DNA from: Verrucomicrobiota bacterium
GTDB taxonomy: Bacteria; Verrucomicrobiota; Verrucomicrobiia; Verrucomicrobiales; Akkermansiaceae
DNA: 64,000 bases
Assembly (NCBI GenBank): GCA_017301995.1
Contig: JAFLEH010000016.1
Span: 62,001 to 126,000, forward strand
Reading direction: 5' to 3'
Made by a program: the position numbers and the translations under genes. Shown here in pieces: positions 9,709 through 19,405 of this stretch. How positions within the stretch are numbered: the stretch's first letter is position 1; the number at the start of each line of letters is the position of its first letter. The notes beneath the pieces were generated by a model that saw only the letters and a program-made list of their open reading frames with translations, had not been told where the DNA came from and did no database searches.

Positions 9709-12700
9709 CTATTGCGTCACCCGCACGCGGAGGAAGCCCTTGGCGGGAAGGCCGTTGGAACCGTCCAAACTGAAGGTGCGGTATTCGTAACCGGCGGGTG
9801 CCGCGGGCAGGCCGGTGGTTACCGGAGCCACCACGGAAACGGAAGCGCCGAACGCGGAGAGATCGGTGGTTCCCTGGATGGTGCAGGTAACGCCGTCCAA
9901 CACGGAAGCCGGAGAAGGCGTTCCGGCAAACGCGGGCGTTCCGTTCCGCACGGCAATGGTGAGAAGCAGTTCCTTTTCGGCACCGCCATCGCCGCTGTCC
10001 GCGGTTATCGGATAGATCCTCGCGTTGGCGGCACCGTTGTTAGGAATTCCCCCAAGGGCGAATTCCATGATGTTGCTTTGCCCATCGCCATCCGGATCGG
10101 CGGATGGGCCGATCAGTCCGGCATCGGAGGAACCTGGATAGAACGTTGCGATCCATGAGTCATAAGGGGCTTTGACCAAGGCGATGTTGGTGGAGGTGCT
10201 GCCGTTGTCGAACCCGTAAACCAGTTTGTATCCCGCGGGAAGGTCGGTGGTGGTCGCGAAGGTGCCCGTCAGGGTACCCGTGTAGGATGCGATCACATGA
10301 TAGGGCTGGGTCAGGGCCGCGCCGATGGAATCGAAATCCAAGATCGAGGCGGCACCAAGGGTCAGCGGACCCGCAGTGGCAAGCACATCGGTGGCTTGTG
10401 ATGCGGCGCCGTTGGTTTCGATGCGCAGGGTGCCGTTGATGGTGGTGGTCTTCGCTGCCGCACCGGTGGTGAAGGTGCCGATGCCGGCATCCCCCGGGGC
10501 GAGGGTGCCCGTGACGGTAACCTGCGCCGGCATGGCGCCGGTGCCGCCGAGGGTGGCTCCCGCCGCGACGCCGACATTGCCGGCACCGGTTTGGACGGTG
10601 TTTACCAAGAGGGTTCCGGCACTCACCGTGGTTCCGTTCGAGTAGCTGCTGGTTCCGGTAAGACGGACGGTATTGGAACCTTGCTTGATGAAGCTCCCGG
10701 CACCGGAGATATTGTTGGAAAATGTCAGATCATCCGAGCGGTTGATGGTTAGAGAGGTCAGACCGCCCCCGGCGAGGGTCACATCCGCGCTGCCGACGGA
10801 CCCGGCCGTCCCGCCGTTGCCAAGCTGGAGGCGTGCGGCCGCGGTGATGGCCACGGTGCCCCCGATGGTATTGTTCTTTAGCAACTGTACAACTCCGGAC
10901 CCCGTAGGAGCGGAGATTCTGAGACCTCCGGTATTGTTGAGCGCCGAGTCAATGACGAGGCTCGACGTGTTCGATGTTTGCAAAACCGGCGTGCCGCTCA
11001 GGGTGAACGTGCCGGTGCACAGGGTATCACCGCCAAGGTAGTTTTCCAGCGCTCCATTGTCATTCAGGGTGACGTTGACGCTGAGTGTCCCTGCGACGCT
11101 GGTTCGGACCAAGGCTCCGCCGTTGATCGTGAGGCTGTTTCCCGCCGCCTGCAGCGATCCCAGATAGGTGGTCCCCTCAGCGGCGACGAGCGAGCCATTG
11201 GTGAGAGGGCCAAAGAGGTAGAGACCGCCCGCACCCCGCTTGGTTAGGACAAAGCCTCCGCCATCGATGCCACCCCCGCTGCCGAGATCCATGTCCGAGG
11301 TCGCGGTGGTGCATCCTACCGAGGCATCGGCGCTGAGGGTCAGCCTCCGCAGTCCGCTCTTGCCGACTCCTGAAGCGTAGAGACTCGCGCCGCTGTTGAT
11401 GATGGCACCAGTGCCGTCGGGTCCGTCGCCGGCGATGGTGGCATTGAAGCTGCGGCCCGCATCAACCAGTTTTTGCCCGTTGAGATCGAGTTGTCCGCTG
11501 AGGGCGGGGTTCGGATCTGAGGCGACGCTGACTCCGGAGGTGAAACCCAACGCCTGGGGAGTGGTGAGTTTGAGCAAGCCGCTGTTGATCTGGACAGGTC
11601 CGGTAAATGTATTGATACCGCCCAGATTCAGCCAGGCGTCACCGTTTTTCACCAGTCCTTCTCCAACTCCGGCAATGCCGCCTACGCCATCGACCGTGTA
11701 ATCATTCGTCCCGGTGCTGGTGAACGTCATCTTGCCGGGGGTGACGGTGGCGGCCAGATCAATGGTCCGGCCGGAAAGTCCGTCCGGAAATGTCACGCGG
11801 TCCAGATTGTAGAACGCGCTGCCCGCGCCGCCGTTCTTCCAATTCACACCCGTCAGATCCCAAACGAGGCTTGCGGCGCCCGTCCAGACCAGATCCGCAA
11901 CGCTGCCGCTCATGGACAAGGTGACCTTGTTGCCGGTGACGGCATCCACCACGGGCGAACTTAGGCGGGTGGTGGCCAGGTCCGGCGAAACCGTCACCGC
12001 GGGCATTCCGGTTAGACCGCCGTATTCCGCAAGAACCACGGGACCCGCGGGCGCCGACTGAAGTTGCGCGGTGAGATCGCCACCCGAAAACGTCATGTTT
12101 CCGGAACTGGTCAGCTTGTCCGCCGTCGCGCCGTTCACCTCCAGTTTGATGGATCCGCCGCTTTGGTTCAGCGAGGCGACCGGCAGGGCGGATGTCACCG
12201 AGGGCGCGAACTTCAGGGTGCCACCGGAAACCGTTAGAGCGCCGGAGGAAAACGTGCCGCGAATATCGAGGTTCCCATCCGCGACAGTGATTCCCGCCGT
12301 ATTGGCGAGGGGACCATCGATGATGAGAGTGCCTCCGGTATTGACCGTGACAGGGGACGCGGCGGCCAGACCGGGAGTGATGAGGGTGGCACCGTTGGTG
12401 ATGAGCGTATCTCCCGTGTATGTCGGAGTCTGCCCAAGAGTCAGGGAGAGCAGCGAACCACCGCCGCCGGTAATCGTCAGGCCGAGTTTGTTGGTGACAC
12501 CGTCCCGGATGATCCCGTTGAAGACGGGGTTGGTGATGGTGGTTGCTAGGCCCGTCGTGGTGCCGAAGTTGCCCAGGGTGAGGGTCGCATCCGCCGCGCC
12601 GTTGTTGGTGACGACGCCCGTGGCGGAGGTTCCCTGGATCCGGGTGGTTGCCACATTGTTGCCATTGAGATCCACCAGCCCGGAAATCAGCCGGATGCCG

Positions 12701-13398
12701 GTGTTGGTGTGGTACGAGGTGGCTCCGGTGAACAGATTGGCATTCGCGGAATCGAAGCGCAGGGTGCCGGATGCTCCAACCGAGCCCAGGCCCATCAGGC
12801 GCGGATTCGCGCCGGTGCCGTTGAGCGCAAGGGTCCCGGCGGAGAGGGAGCATTGCAGGTAGGTGGTGGTGAAATCGCCGGTGAGTTCGAGGGTTCCGGT
12901 CCCGGTGCTTTTGGTGATGGTCCGGACGGCACCGGATGCGCCGTAGTAGCGCCCGTCTAGGGTGAGTTTCCCACCGGCCGCGATATTGAATGTGGTCGAG
13001 GTGATGCCGAAGGCCCCGGTGGCGCTTGTACCTGAGCCGCCGCCGTTGGTGAGATTGATCCCGTAATTGAAGGCATCGCTAACCGTGATGGTCTTCGAGG
13101 AGTGGGTGAGTTTGGCAGTGTCGCCGCTGTCATTCGTGATCGTGCAGCCGATGCCGTTTCCGAACGACATATTGGAACTCCTGTCCGTGGCTCCATCAAG
13201 CCGCACATTGGTGACAGCAACGTTTGTGAACATGGCGGTATCCGCTGCTGCCGGAACACCGCTGGGAGTCCAGTTGCCGGCGGTGCTCCAGGTTCCACCG
13301 GAAGGACCGGAGAAAACCGGGGTCGCCGCAAACAAGGAACACATGCCGCAGGTCAGCGTGACCACGGATACGAGGAGAATGGAATGGCGGGATTTCAT
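9709..13398 (-). CDS. Autotransporter-associated beta-strand-repeat protein
   Basis: The protein has 1229 residues with a signal peptide (MKSRHSILLVSVVTLTCGMCSLFA). The opening W-S-T-A-G-N-W-T-P-S-G-V-P module is followed by about 1000 residues of beta-helical repeats such as GTSSYSNGTTVSAGTLLVN and GANPRLMGLGSVGASGTLRF. The C-terminal ~140 residues hold a calcium-type acidic motif (D-P-D-G-D-G-Q-S-N-I-M-E-F) and end GFLRVRVTQ, a tail architecture shared with the sulfatase and the gene ending at 13826. A large secreted surface fibre is likely; ligand unknown. It is paralogous to the gene at the left edge (same MKSRH start and W-T-G-A-A-S / FYNLD modules). The 427-bp upstream region contains motif copy B. 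Confidence 0.88.
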   Translation of the reverse strand: MKSRHSILLVSVVTLTCGMCSLFAATPVFSGPSGGTWSTAGNWTPSGVPAAADTAMFTNVAVTNVRLDGATDRSSNMSFGNGIGCTITNDSGDTAKLTHSSKTITVSDAFNYGINLTNGGGSGTSATGAFGITSTTFNIAAGGKLTLDGRYYGASGAVRTITKSTGTGTLELTGDFTTTYLQCSLSAGTLALNGTGANPRLMGLGSVGASGTLRFDSANANLFTGATSYHTNTGIRLISGLVDLNGNNVATTRIQGTSATGVVTNNGAADATLTLGNFGTTTGLATTITNPVFNGIIRDGVTNKLGLTITGGGGSLLSLTLGQTPTYTGDTLITNGATLITPGLAAASPVTVNTGGTLIIDGPLANTAGITVADGNLDIRGTFSSGALTVSGGTLKFAPSVTSALPVASLNQSGGSIKLEVNGATADKLTSSGNMTFSGGDLTAQLQSAPAGPVVLAEYGGLTGMPAVTVSPDLATTRLSSPVVDAVTGNKVTLSMSGSVADLVWTGAASLVWDLTGVNWKNGGAGSAFYNLDRVTFPDGLSGRTIDLAATVTPGKMTFTSTGTNDYTVDGVGGIAGVGEGLVKNGDAWLNLGGINTFTGPVQINSGLLKLTTPQALGFTSGVSVASDPNPALSGQLDLNGQKLVDAGRSFNATIAGDGPDGTGAIINSGASLYASGVGKSGLRRLTLSADASVGCTTATSDMDLGSGGGIDGGGFVLTKRGAGGLYLFGPLTNGSLVAAEGTTYLGSLQAAGNSLTINGGALVRTSVAGTLSVNVTLNDNGALENYLGGDTLCTGTFTLSGTPVLQTSNTSSLVIDSALNNTGGLRISAPTGSGVVQLLKNNTIGGTVAITAAARLQLGNGGTAGSVGSADVTLAGGGLTSLTINRSDDLTFSNNISGAGSFIKQGSNTVRLTGTSSYSNGTTVSAGTLLVNTVQTGAGNVGVAAGATLGGTGAMPAQVTVTGTLAPGDAGIGTFTTGAAAKTTTINGTLRIETNGAASQATDVLATAGPLTLGAASILDFDSIGAALTQPYHVIASYTGTLTGTFATTTDLPAGYKLVYGFDNGSTSTNIALVKAPYDSWIATFYPGSSDAGLIGPSADPDGDGQSNIMEFALGGIPNNGAANARIYPITADSGDGGAEKELLLTIAVRNGTPAFAGTPSPASVLDGVTCTIQGTTDLSAFGASVSVVAPVTTGLPAAPAGYEYRTFSLDGSNGLPAKGFLRVRVTQ

Positions 13399-13825
13399 GG
13401 GGATGGATCGGGTTGATATCGGGACGATGGCGATGTTGCGGATTGCTTGGAAATTGCGATTGGGCTGATGTTTCCGATACAGCCGTTAGACCGGATCGGA
13501 GGGCGGTTAATGGCCGAGGGCGCAACGTGGGTTCTTGATCCTGCTTAACACAAGTGGGGAGTGTGGCGCCGGACACAGGGAGGTAAAGAAAATTCATCGG
13601 ATAATTCTGTGCATAAAAAACACCCAAAGCGGGAGGCACGTTCCGGGACGGCATGCCGGGAAGTGTGCCGCGCGGATGCGGGAAACAGCATGGCAGGGAA
13701 AATCGGGAGTTTCAGGAAATTACGCATGCCTGGATTTGAGAATTGGGTACGCGCAAAGCGGCCCACACCCCGGAGGAAATGGACCGCTTGCAAACGAACG
13801 GTTGTTAAAGCGGTGTTGCCGGGGC
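13399..13825. other. 427-bp intergenic region
   Basis: This lies between the start of the 9709-13398 gene and the stop of the next minus-strand gene. It contains the shared upstream motif copy B (13592-13616). I see no convincing gene; the overlapping open frames are shadows without family-like sequence. Confidence 0.6.
13592..13616 (-). promoter_or_regulatory. Shared upstream motif, copy B
   Basis: On the minus strand this reads TTATGCACAGAATTATCCG then ATGAAT, differing from copy A by one base over 25. It lies 194 bp upstream of the beta-strand-repeat gene starting at 13398. A long T run precedes it and GAATTTTCTTT-like sequence follows, as in copies A and C. Confidence 0.55.
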
Positions 13826-16744
13826 TCAGGGAAGCACCGCGCGCAGACGGGCGAAGATCCTTCCATTTACCGCATTGGCCGCGGGAATCGTGACGATGAC
13901 GGCATCCGGCGTGGCACCCGTATCGATGGCGACGCTTGGGTTGTCGCCACTGGGTGCGATGGCCGTGTCGATGGGAATGCTGTTGGCAAAACCGCCGCTG
14001 AGATCGGTGTCCCATTCCACGGTGAGCGTGGCTTGGCCGATGGAGTCCTCCGCGCGGTCGAAGGTCAGGATGAGTCCGCCGGAAGCGGTGGCGGTGGTGG
14101 TCAGCAGACTGGCGGCATCCTGGGTGAGCGGGCCGCCACCGAGAATCCACTCGAGCCCGTTGGCGATGCCGTCGCCATCCGCGTCATCATCGAAGCCGGC
14201 CGGGGCCAGCGGATCGATGGTGGTGATGTTGGTGGTCGCCCAGCTTTCAAAGGGGGTCGCGGTGCCGAAGGTAAAGACGAGGTTGAGATTGTTTCCGCTT
14301 TCCTCGACCGACCAGGTCCCAGTGGCCGCTGGCAAGGCGGATGCGTCCACCACGAAGGCATCGGCGGCGAATCCGGTGATGCCGGTGGCGGTGGAAACGA
14401 GGGTGAAACTCTTCGATGCATTCGAGAAATTCGCCAGGCTTTGCGGAGTGACGACGACGGTCACGGGGTTGGTGCTGGAGGCGGAGACAACGAGGCTGTC
14501 CACCGCTGCGGTGTCGTATCCGGTGCCCGCGGTTCCGGTCCAATCGGCGATTTCCCAAGTGTATCCGGAGTCCGCGCCGAGGGTAAGCGGGGCGGTGGTG
14601 GTCAGAGTGCCGACCGATGCTCCCGGAGCGAGCTTGCCATTGATCACGACACTACGGTTGATGGTGCCGGTGCCGGAGAGGGTTCCCGTCGCGGAGGCAG
14701 TCACAGTGCCACCGCCTGAGGCAAAGGTGCCGTTCACTTCCATGGTGCCGGCATCAATGCTGGTGGTGCCGGTGGCATTGTTCGTTCCGGTAAGGATCAG
14801 CTTGCCGGTGCCCTGTTTCCTGAACGTGCCTTGGCCGCTGAAGTCACCAGCGATGGTGGCGGTGAACCCCTGGGTGTTGATCGGTTCGGAAGCGGTGGAC
14901 GCATAGAAAATGATCGAGCGATTGGCGTTGAGGGTGATGTTGTCCGCATCAAATCGCAGGGCTCCATTGGCGGACTCCGTGGCGATCTCGATGTCATTGT
15001 CAGCGTTGCCGAGCGCTGCATCACTGGTGATGGCGAGGCTGCCGCGCCACATCCGGATGCGCGAGACGACGAAATCATTGTCCGGATTGGTGAGCTTGAG
15101 CACGCTGCTCGCGCTCGTTACCGACGAATCAACAAATAGATTGCTGGTGGCCTCCCCACCCGAAATCTTGCCGCTGAGGATGCCGGTTTGGCTTTGGTTC
15201 ACGGTAATCTCGCTGGTGATTCCAGCGGCCGACGAAAGGGTGATGGCGTTGGGGAGTTCCACGTTGTCCGCCGTAAATCGCAGGATGGAGGTGCTGGCCG
15301 TGTTGGTGAAGGTGACAGGTCCGGTGCCGAGCGCGCCGCTGACTCCGACTTGAATGGCTCCGGCGGTGTTGGTGGCAGTCGCATGGGCAGGCCCGGCGGC
15401 AACCGTGGTGCCTCCGGTGTAGGTGCTGAGGAAATTGAATGACTGGCTTTCGGTGCCGATTTTGATCACCGATCCCGAACCGGAGATTTCCCCGCTGTGG
15501 GTGCCGCTTTTGTTGCCGTTCCCGAGCGTCAATGCGAGGGCTGCGGATGAGGCGTTTTCCAAAACGAGATCACCAGTCCCAGCAAGGGCGCCAAGCGTGG
15601 CGGCGGTGATGCCATCGAAACTCACGGTCTCAGGAAAGGTGGTGGTGAGCACGCTGTTCTGGAGCGCGTTTTCATTGGCAATCACAAGCTCGCCGAGGGT
15701 GTGGGTGGTTGTCCCGGTGAAGGTGTTCGCATTCTCGATTCGCAAGCCGGAAGCGCCTGATACCGATACATTCGCCGCGCCGGCGATGCCATTGCTGCCT
15801 GTCAGCGTGAGGGCGCTGGTGTCGTTCAGGAAATTCACAGTCGCTGGTTGGACGTCCCCGTTGCTGATGTTGACGGCAGTGGTGGTGAATGTGGCCAGGG
15901 TGTCATTGAAAATGGCGGTATCGAGATCTTCGAAGTCGCTTGGAGTCGTGCCATCACTGGCAAGCTTCCAGTTCTTGGTGCCGGCCAGGATGGCATTGCT
16001 CCATTCGCCGCTGGCGGCACCGGTCCACAGGAGTTCTTGAGGGGGTTCAGGGATCGGAAATCCCTGGATCTTGACTGCGGAAATACCCGCTTGAAAGCCC
16101 GAGGAGGTTCCACCAAGGTAGTCCATGTTGATCGTCAGATTCGAACCGACGAACTCATGGGTGACTCCAGTGCCGCCCCAGTATGCGGCGTAGGTGCCGC
16201 TGCCGCGTTTCACAACGGTCACGGAATCGTCTGGCGTGAGAGTTCCATCGCTGAAATGCACATCAGGAGTCGCATCGGTCATCAAGGTCTCGACGGCCGC
16301 ACTGCGTCCGGCATAGTATACTGTGACCTTGTAACTGGTGTAGTCGCCTGCCGTCATCCAAGCACCGAGATCGAGGGCGATGCTTACGGATCGATTGGAG
16401 CCTGCGCCCGTGCCTGCGGTGATGAGTTTTGCTCCCACAAATGTCGCATAAGGCTGGCCCAGCGCGGTCTTTTGGTTCGCTTGGTAATAGTCGGCGTAGC
16501 TGACCCCTCCGGTGACGCTGTCCAGACTGATCGCGGCGGTCGTGCCATTGCCGGTCGTGCCCGTCCGGACATTCTGATACGCATCGACGCCGAGTGCCGT
16601 GGCGTCAGTGGCTGTCATGTCGTTTCCAGTAGCACTGCTGAAATTGACCATCAGCACATTGTTGGCAAACGCGGAACAAGCGGTAAGGGCAAAAATCGCG
16701 GACGCGGAGATGATTCCGCGGATCGGGTTGTCAGCGTGATTCAC
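13826..16744 (-). CDS. Large exported protein: PEP-CTERM-paralog module followed by beta-strand repeats
   Basis: The start is taken as GTG 16744, which opens directly into a signal peptide (IISASAIFALTACSAFA); a longer frame back to 16912 only shadows the next gene's 3' end. The product has 972 residues. Residues ~25-225 (MVNFSSATGNDMTATDATAL ...) are nearly identical to the PEP-CTERM protein encoded just upstream. The paralog's membrane-sorting tail is replaced by PEPPQELLWTGAASGEW, which leads into ~600 residues of autotransporter-type repeats (NTFTGTTTHTLGELVI, GTGKLILTGTNNATG). The C-terminus has D-D-A-D-G-D-G-I-A-N-G-L-E-W and ends FARLRAVLP. It looks like a duplication-plus-fusion product. 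Function unknown; surface exposure likely. Confidence 0.85.
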   Translation of the reverse strand: MNHADNPIRGIISASAIFALTACSAFANNVLMVNFSSATGNDMTATDATALGVDAYQNVRTGTTGNGTTAAISLDSVTGGVSYADYYQANQKTALGQPYATFVGAKLITAGTGAGSNRSVSIALDLGAWMTAGDYTSYKVTVYYAGRSAAVETLMTDATPDVHFSDGTLTPDDSVTVVKRGSGTYAAYWGGTGVTHEFVGSNLTINMDYLGGTSSGFQAGISAVKIQGFPIPEPPQELLWTGAASGEWSNAILAGTKNWKLASDGTTPSDFEDLDTAIFNDTLATFTTTAVNISNGDVQPATVNFLNDTSALTLTGSNGIAGAANVSVSGASGLRIENANTFTGTTTHTLGELVIANENALQNSVLTTTFPETVSFDGITAATLGALAGTGDLVLENASSAALALTLGNGNKSGTHSGEISGSGSVIKIGTESQSFNFLSTYTGGTTVAAGPAHATATNTAGAIQVGVSGALGTGPVTFTNTASTSILRFTADNVELPNAITLSSAAGITSEITVNQSQTGILSGKISGGEATSNLFVDSSVTSASSVLKLTNPDNDFVVSRIRMWRGSLAITSDAALGNADNDIEIATESANGALRFDADNITLNANRSIIFYASTASEPINTQGFTATIAGDFSGQGTFRKQGTGKLILTGTNNATGTTSIDAGTMEVNGTFASGGGTVTASATGTLSGTGTINRSVVINGKLAPGASVGTLTTTAPLTLGADSGYTWEIADWTGTAGTGYDTAAVDSLVVSASSTNPVTVVVTPQSLANFSNASKSFTLVSTATGITGFAADAFVVDASALPAATGTWSVEESGNNLNLVFTFGTATPFESWATTNITTIDPLAPAGFDDDADGDGIANGLEWILGGGPLTQDAASLLTTTATASGGLILTFDRAEDSIGQATLTVEWDTDLSGGFANSIPIDTAIAPSGDNPSVAIDTGATPDAVIVTIPAANAVNGRIFARLRAVLP

Positions 16745-16787
16745 GGGAGTGGGGATGGGTTCTAATGGATCGGCGGGACTTGGAAAA

Positions 16788-17540
16788 TCAGCGGCGGCGG
16801 CGGAACAGGGTGAGCAGTCCCAAGCCACCGAGCATGACGGCGGCAGGTTCCGGGACCCCTTCGATCTTGACGGCGGAAATACCCGCTTGGAAGCCCGTAG
16901 AGGTTCCACCAAGGTAGTCCATTTTGATCGTCAGATTCGAACCGGCGAACTCATGGGTGACTCCAGTGCCGCCCCAGTATGCGGCGTAGGTGCCGCTGCC
17001 GCGTTTCACAACGGTCACCGAATCGTCCGGCGTGAGAGTTCCATCGCTGAAATGGACGTCCGTATCAAGGTCGGTCATCAAAGTCTCCGATCCGGCGCTT
17101 CGGCCGGCGTAATAAACAGTGACCTTGTAACTGTCGTAATCGCCGGTCATCATCCAAGTGCCAAGATCGAGGGCGATACTAACCGACAAATTGGAGCCGG
17201 AGCCCGTGCCGGCAGTAATGAGCTTGGCTCCCACAAGCGTCGCATAAGGCTGGCCCAGTTGGGTCTTTTGGTTCGCTTGGTAATAGTCCGCGTAGCTGAC
17301 TCCTCCGGTGACCCCGTCCAGACTGATCGTGGCGGTCACGCCAGTGGTGGTGGAGCCCGTCCGCACATTCTGATACGCATCCACGCCGAGTGCCGTGGCA
17401 TCGGCGGCGATCATGTCGTTTCCAGTAGCACTGCTGAAATTGACCATGAGAATCTGAGCTCCGGATGCGGAAAGCACCGTGGCGGCACAGAATGCGGTGG
17501 TGAGGAGGGTTTTGTGGAACGGAATGCTGGCGGTCTTCAT
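16788..17540 (-). CDS. PEP-CTERM sorting-domain protein
   Basis: The protein has 250 residues with a signal peptide (LLTTAFCAATVLSASGA) and one beta-rich domain. The C-terminal tail VPEPAAVMLGGLGLLTLF plus R-R-R-R is typical for exosortase-dependent sorting. The first ~210 mature residues match the N-terminal module of the downstream gene at high identity, including the stretch DDSVTVVKRGSGTYAAYWGG. This shows a recent tandem duplication. Motif copy C lies 85 bp upstream of the start. Confidence 0.9.
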   Translation of the reverse strand: MKTASIPFHKTLLTTAFCAATVLSASGAQILMVNFSSATGNDMIAADATALGVDAYQNVRTGSTTTGVTATISLDGVTGGVSYADYYQANQKTQLGQPYATLVGAKLITAGTGSGSNLSVSIALDLGTWMMTGDYDSYKVTVYYAGRSAGSETLMTDLDTDVHFSDGTLTPDDSVTVVKRGSGTYAAYWGGTGVTHEFAGSNLTIKMDYLGGTSTGFQAGISAVKIEGVPEPAAVMLGGLGLLTLFRRRR

Positions 17541-17624
17541 GATGGCGGATCAATTTGAACGTTGTTGACAGGGCAATAAGGCAAAGAGGTAAGGCTAGCT
17601 AACGGAGCCGGGACCGCAAAGAAA

Positions 17625-17649
17625 ATTGGGCGAATAATTCTGTGTATAA
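17625..17649 (-). promoter_or_regulatory. Shared upstream motif, copy C
   Basis: On the minus strand this reads TTATACACAGAATTATTCG then CCCAAT, preceded by a T run and followed by TTTCTTTGCGG. It lies 85 bp upstream of the PEP-CTERM gene starting at 17540. Confidence 0.55.
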
Positions 17650-17735
17650 AAAATGCATTTTTGAGTCCGCGTCCGAATTCGGTTCGGGGAATTCGCTGGA
17701 ATTTTCAGAAGATAAACGCCCGCCGCATTGAAGTT

Positions 17736-17920
17736 CAGAGATCCTGATCCGAGGCCTTGTTTTCCGCTCCACTGCGTTTGCCGGTCGGAAAATGGTTTGG
17801 CACAATTCGCGGCGACAGCCACGTCGATGAATGGTGCTTTCTTTCTGGTTTCCGGATTCTGGTCTCTGGCTTCTTGGCCCGATGGTGCCAAATCATTTTC
17901 CGACCGGATCAGGATGTCTG
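17736..17920. repeat. Inverted-repeat element, copy 1 (long left arm, short right arm)
   Basis: Imperfect terminal inverted repeats surround a ~100-bp core. The left arm starts cagagatcctgatccg and continues to ggtcggaaaatggtttggc. The right arm is the reverse complement without a 31-nt segment (17752-17782). The core (aattcgcggcgacagccacg and onward to cttcttggcccgatgg) recurs in the same orientation at 60924-61178, but there the 31-nt segment sits in the right arm. No transposase is present, so this is a REP/MITE-like non-autonomous element by appearance. Confidence 0.75.
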
Positions 17921-17929
17921 AAGTTATGG

Positions 17930-18090
17930 GTTTCCGTGCGACCGTCGGCGGCGTGGAAGAAAGTCAGCTTGTCGGCGGCAGTGGTTTGAATGCGGAGGTT
18001 CCAACCGGTAGCTGATTTGGAGAAGTCCAGCACCTCGGTGGTCGGATTGGCCGCCATGGCGGCCAGGCCATCCGCACAGTGGATGGTTTA
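17930..18090 (-). pseudogene. Decayed protein fragment
   Basis: After an in-frame stop, the minus-strand frame reads through a protein-like stretch: ADGLAAMAANPTTEVLDFSK, then SATGWNLRIQTTAADKLTFF and HAADGRTETHNF. It ends at the inverted-repeat element. There is no start codon or complete domain. It reads like the C-terminal end of a larger secreted protein, perhaps cut by the element. Family not identified. Confidence 0.35.
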
Positions 18091-18122
18091 GATCCGGTTG
18101 CGGCGCACGGCTACGGGGAACA

Positions 18123-19304
18123 TCACTTGTCACCTCCGGATTCGCCCCGGGTGGGCGGAAGCCGGTAGTCCTTGCTCTGTTGGACGGGACAGCGAACGAT
18201 TGTGTTGCCAGTCAGTACCGCGCCGGGGCTGTTGGCCGCCAGAATGCCGCGACAGAACGCGTCGCTGCTGAAACAACCGCTGATTTCGCCGCTCGCATTG
18301 AAAAAGGCCACCGCATCATCGCCCGACGCGATGAACCGGCAATTTTTGACGAGGTTTCCGGTGGTCGGCGGATCGTTCGGCTGGCCGATTTGCGGACCGC
18401 CTTCGGGTGAAGCCAGGCACGGCGTCTGACCGTGGATGGGCGGAGAACGATCGGTGATGCAATTCAGAAATTGGATCTTGTCGCAGCCGCCCCGAAACAC
18501 CCCCCGCGTCTTCTGCGTCCATTTGACCGATTCAAACACGATGTCCGATCCGCCCATCAGCCAATACGCCTGTCCGCCGTGCTTCGACTTGATCCCGACC
18601 AAATGACCTTTCGAATAGTTCGCCACGGCCTTTTTGTTCTTCAGTTCGATTTCCCACCGCCGGCCCTCGACGTGACTGGCCCGCACCCATGGGATCTGAT
18701 CGTTGTTCTCCTGAATAATCCGCGGGTCCGTCGGGCTGTTCGTGTATCGGCGCAGGTATCGTCCCTGATCGCTCCGCGGGTTGAAAATGTCCGCCGGTGT
18801 TGGGAAGCCCTCCTGAATATCGAGCACGACCCTGCCCGGCGCGGTCGAGACGACCAGCCCCTGGCTGACAGTGTATTTCTCGCGGGTAATGTGCATGTCG
18901 GCCACCGTCACGCGATAGACGTCGCGTCCCCAGATGGCGTCCTTGTTATCGCCGAACACGAGGGTTGTCTTGTCGATGCCCTTGCCTTGAAGGACCAGCC
19001 TGCCCTTCGGGCCGGGTTTGATCCCGCTCAGATCGATCGTGCCCTTGGCGGCACTTTCATCCTCCAGACGGAAAGACCCCTCGTCGAATTCCAGGATCAC
19101 CCTATCATCGGGAGCCTTGGCGAAGTGGTCCTTTGCTTCGTGAAGGGCTTTCCGAATGCCCGGCACGGAAATGCCGAATTTCGATCGGACATTCCAGTGA
19201 AGCGTCTCAGCTCCTGCCGAAAGGGCGAAGGCTCCCATCAGCCATGCGGCGGCATACCAAAGACCGGGAAATCCTGAGCGGAAAATGGGAGTGGGCGGTT
19301 TCAT
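18123..19304 (-). CDS. Secreted right-handed beta-helix (pectate-lyase-like) protein
   Basis: The protein has 393 residues from ATG 19304, where MKPPTPIFRS and the following hydrophobic stretch to LSAGAE form a signal peptide. The upstream 30 codons lack protein character. The remainder shows the alternating short strands of a parallel beta-helix: SGIKPGPKGRLVLQGKGI, DVYRVTVADMHITREKYT, CDKIQFLNCITDRS, NLVKNCRFIASGDDAVAFF, GAVLTGNTIVRC. Such folds carry polysaccharide lyases and hydrolases; GDDAV resembles the conserved aspartate turn of GH28-like helices, but catalysis is not certain. It ends soon after the last coil. A decayed fragment lies just downstream, so the gene may be C-terminally truncated. 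Confidence 0.7.
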   Translation of the reverse strand: MKPPTPIFRSGFPGLWYAAAWLMGAFALSAGAETLHWNVRSKFGISVPGIRKALHEAKDHFAKAPDDRVILEFDEGSFRLEDESAAKGTIDLSGIKPGPKGRLVLQGKGIDKTTLVFGDNKDAIWGRDVYRVTVADMHITREKYTVSQGLVVSTAPGRVVLDIQEGFPTPADIFNPRSDQGRYLRRYTNSPTDPRIIQENNDQIPWVRASHVEGRRWEIELKNKKAVANYSKGHLVGIKSKHGGQAYWLMGGSDIVFESVKWTQKTRGVFRGGCDKIQFLNCITDRSPPIHGQTPCLASPEGGPQIGQPNDPPTTGNLVKNCRFIASGDDAVAFFNASGEISGCFSSDAFCRGILAANSPGAVLTGNTIVRCPVQQSKDYRLPPTRGESGGDK

Positions 19305-19405
19305 GGGCGTTAGAAGGTGGTTTCCGGCGTTAGAATTCCGAAACAACCGACGGGCTGACGCAAACCGGGAGACATCCACAGACAGGGCGTTCACATCCTC
19401 GGGTT

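Larger units (their letters stand above)
17541..18122. other. 582-bp intergenic region with motif, repeat element and gene remnant
   Basis: From left to right it holds motif copy C (17625-17649), the first copy of an inverted-repeat element (17736-17920), and a decayed coding remnant on the minus strand (about 17930-18090). No intact gene was recognised. Confidence 0.7.

Noticed and set aside
16745..16912. N-terminal extension of the 13826-16744 gene
   Set aside because: It overlaps the PEP-CTERM tail of the upstream gene in another frame; the GTG at 16744 leads directly into a signal peptide.
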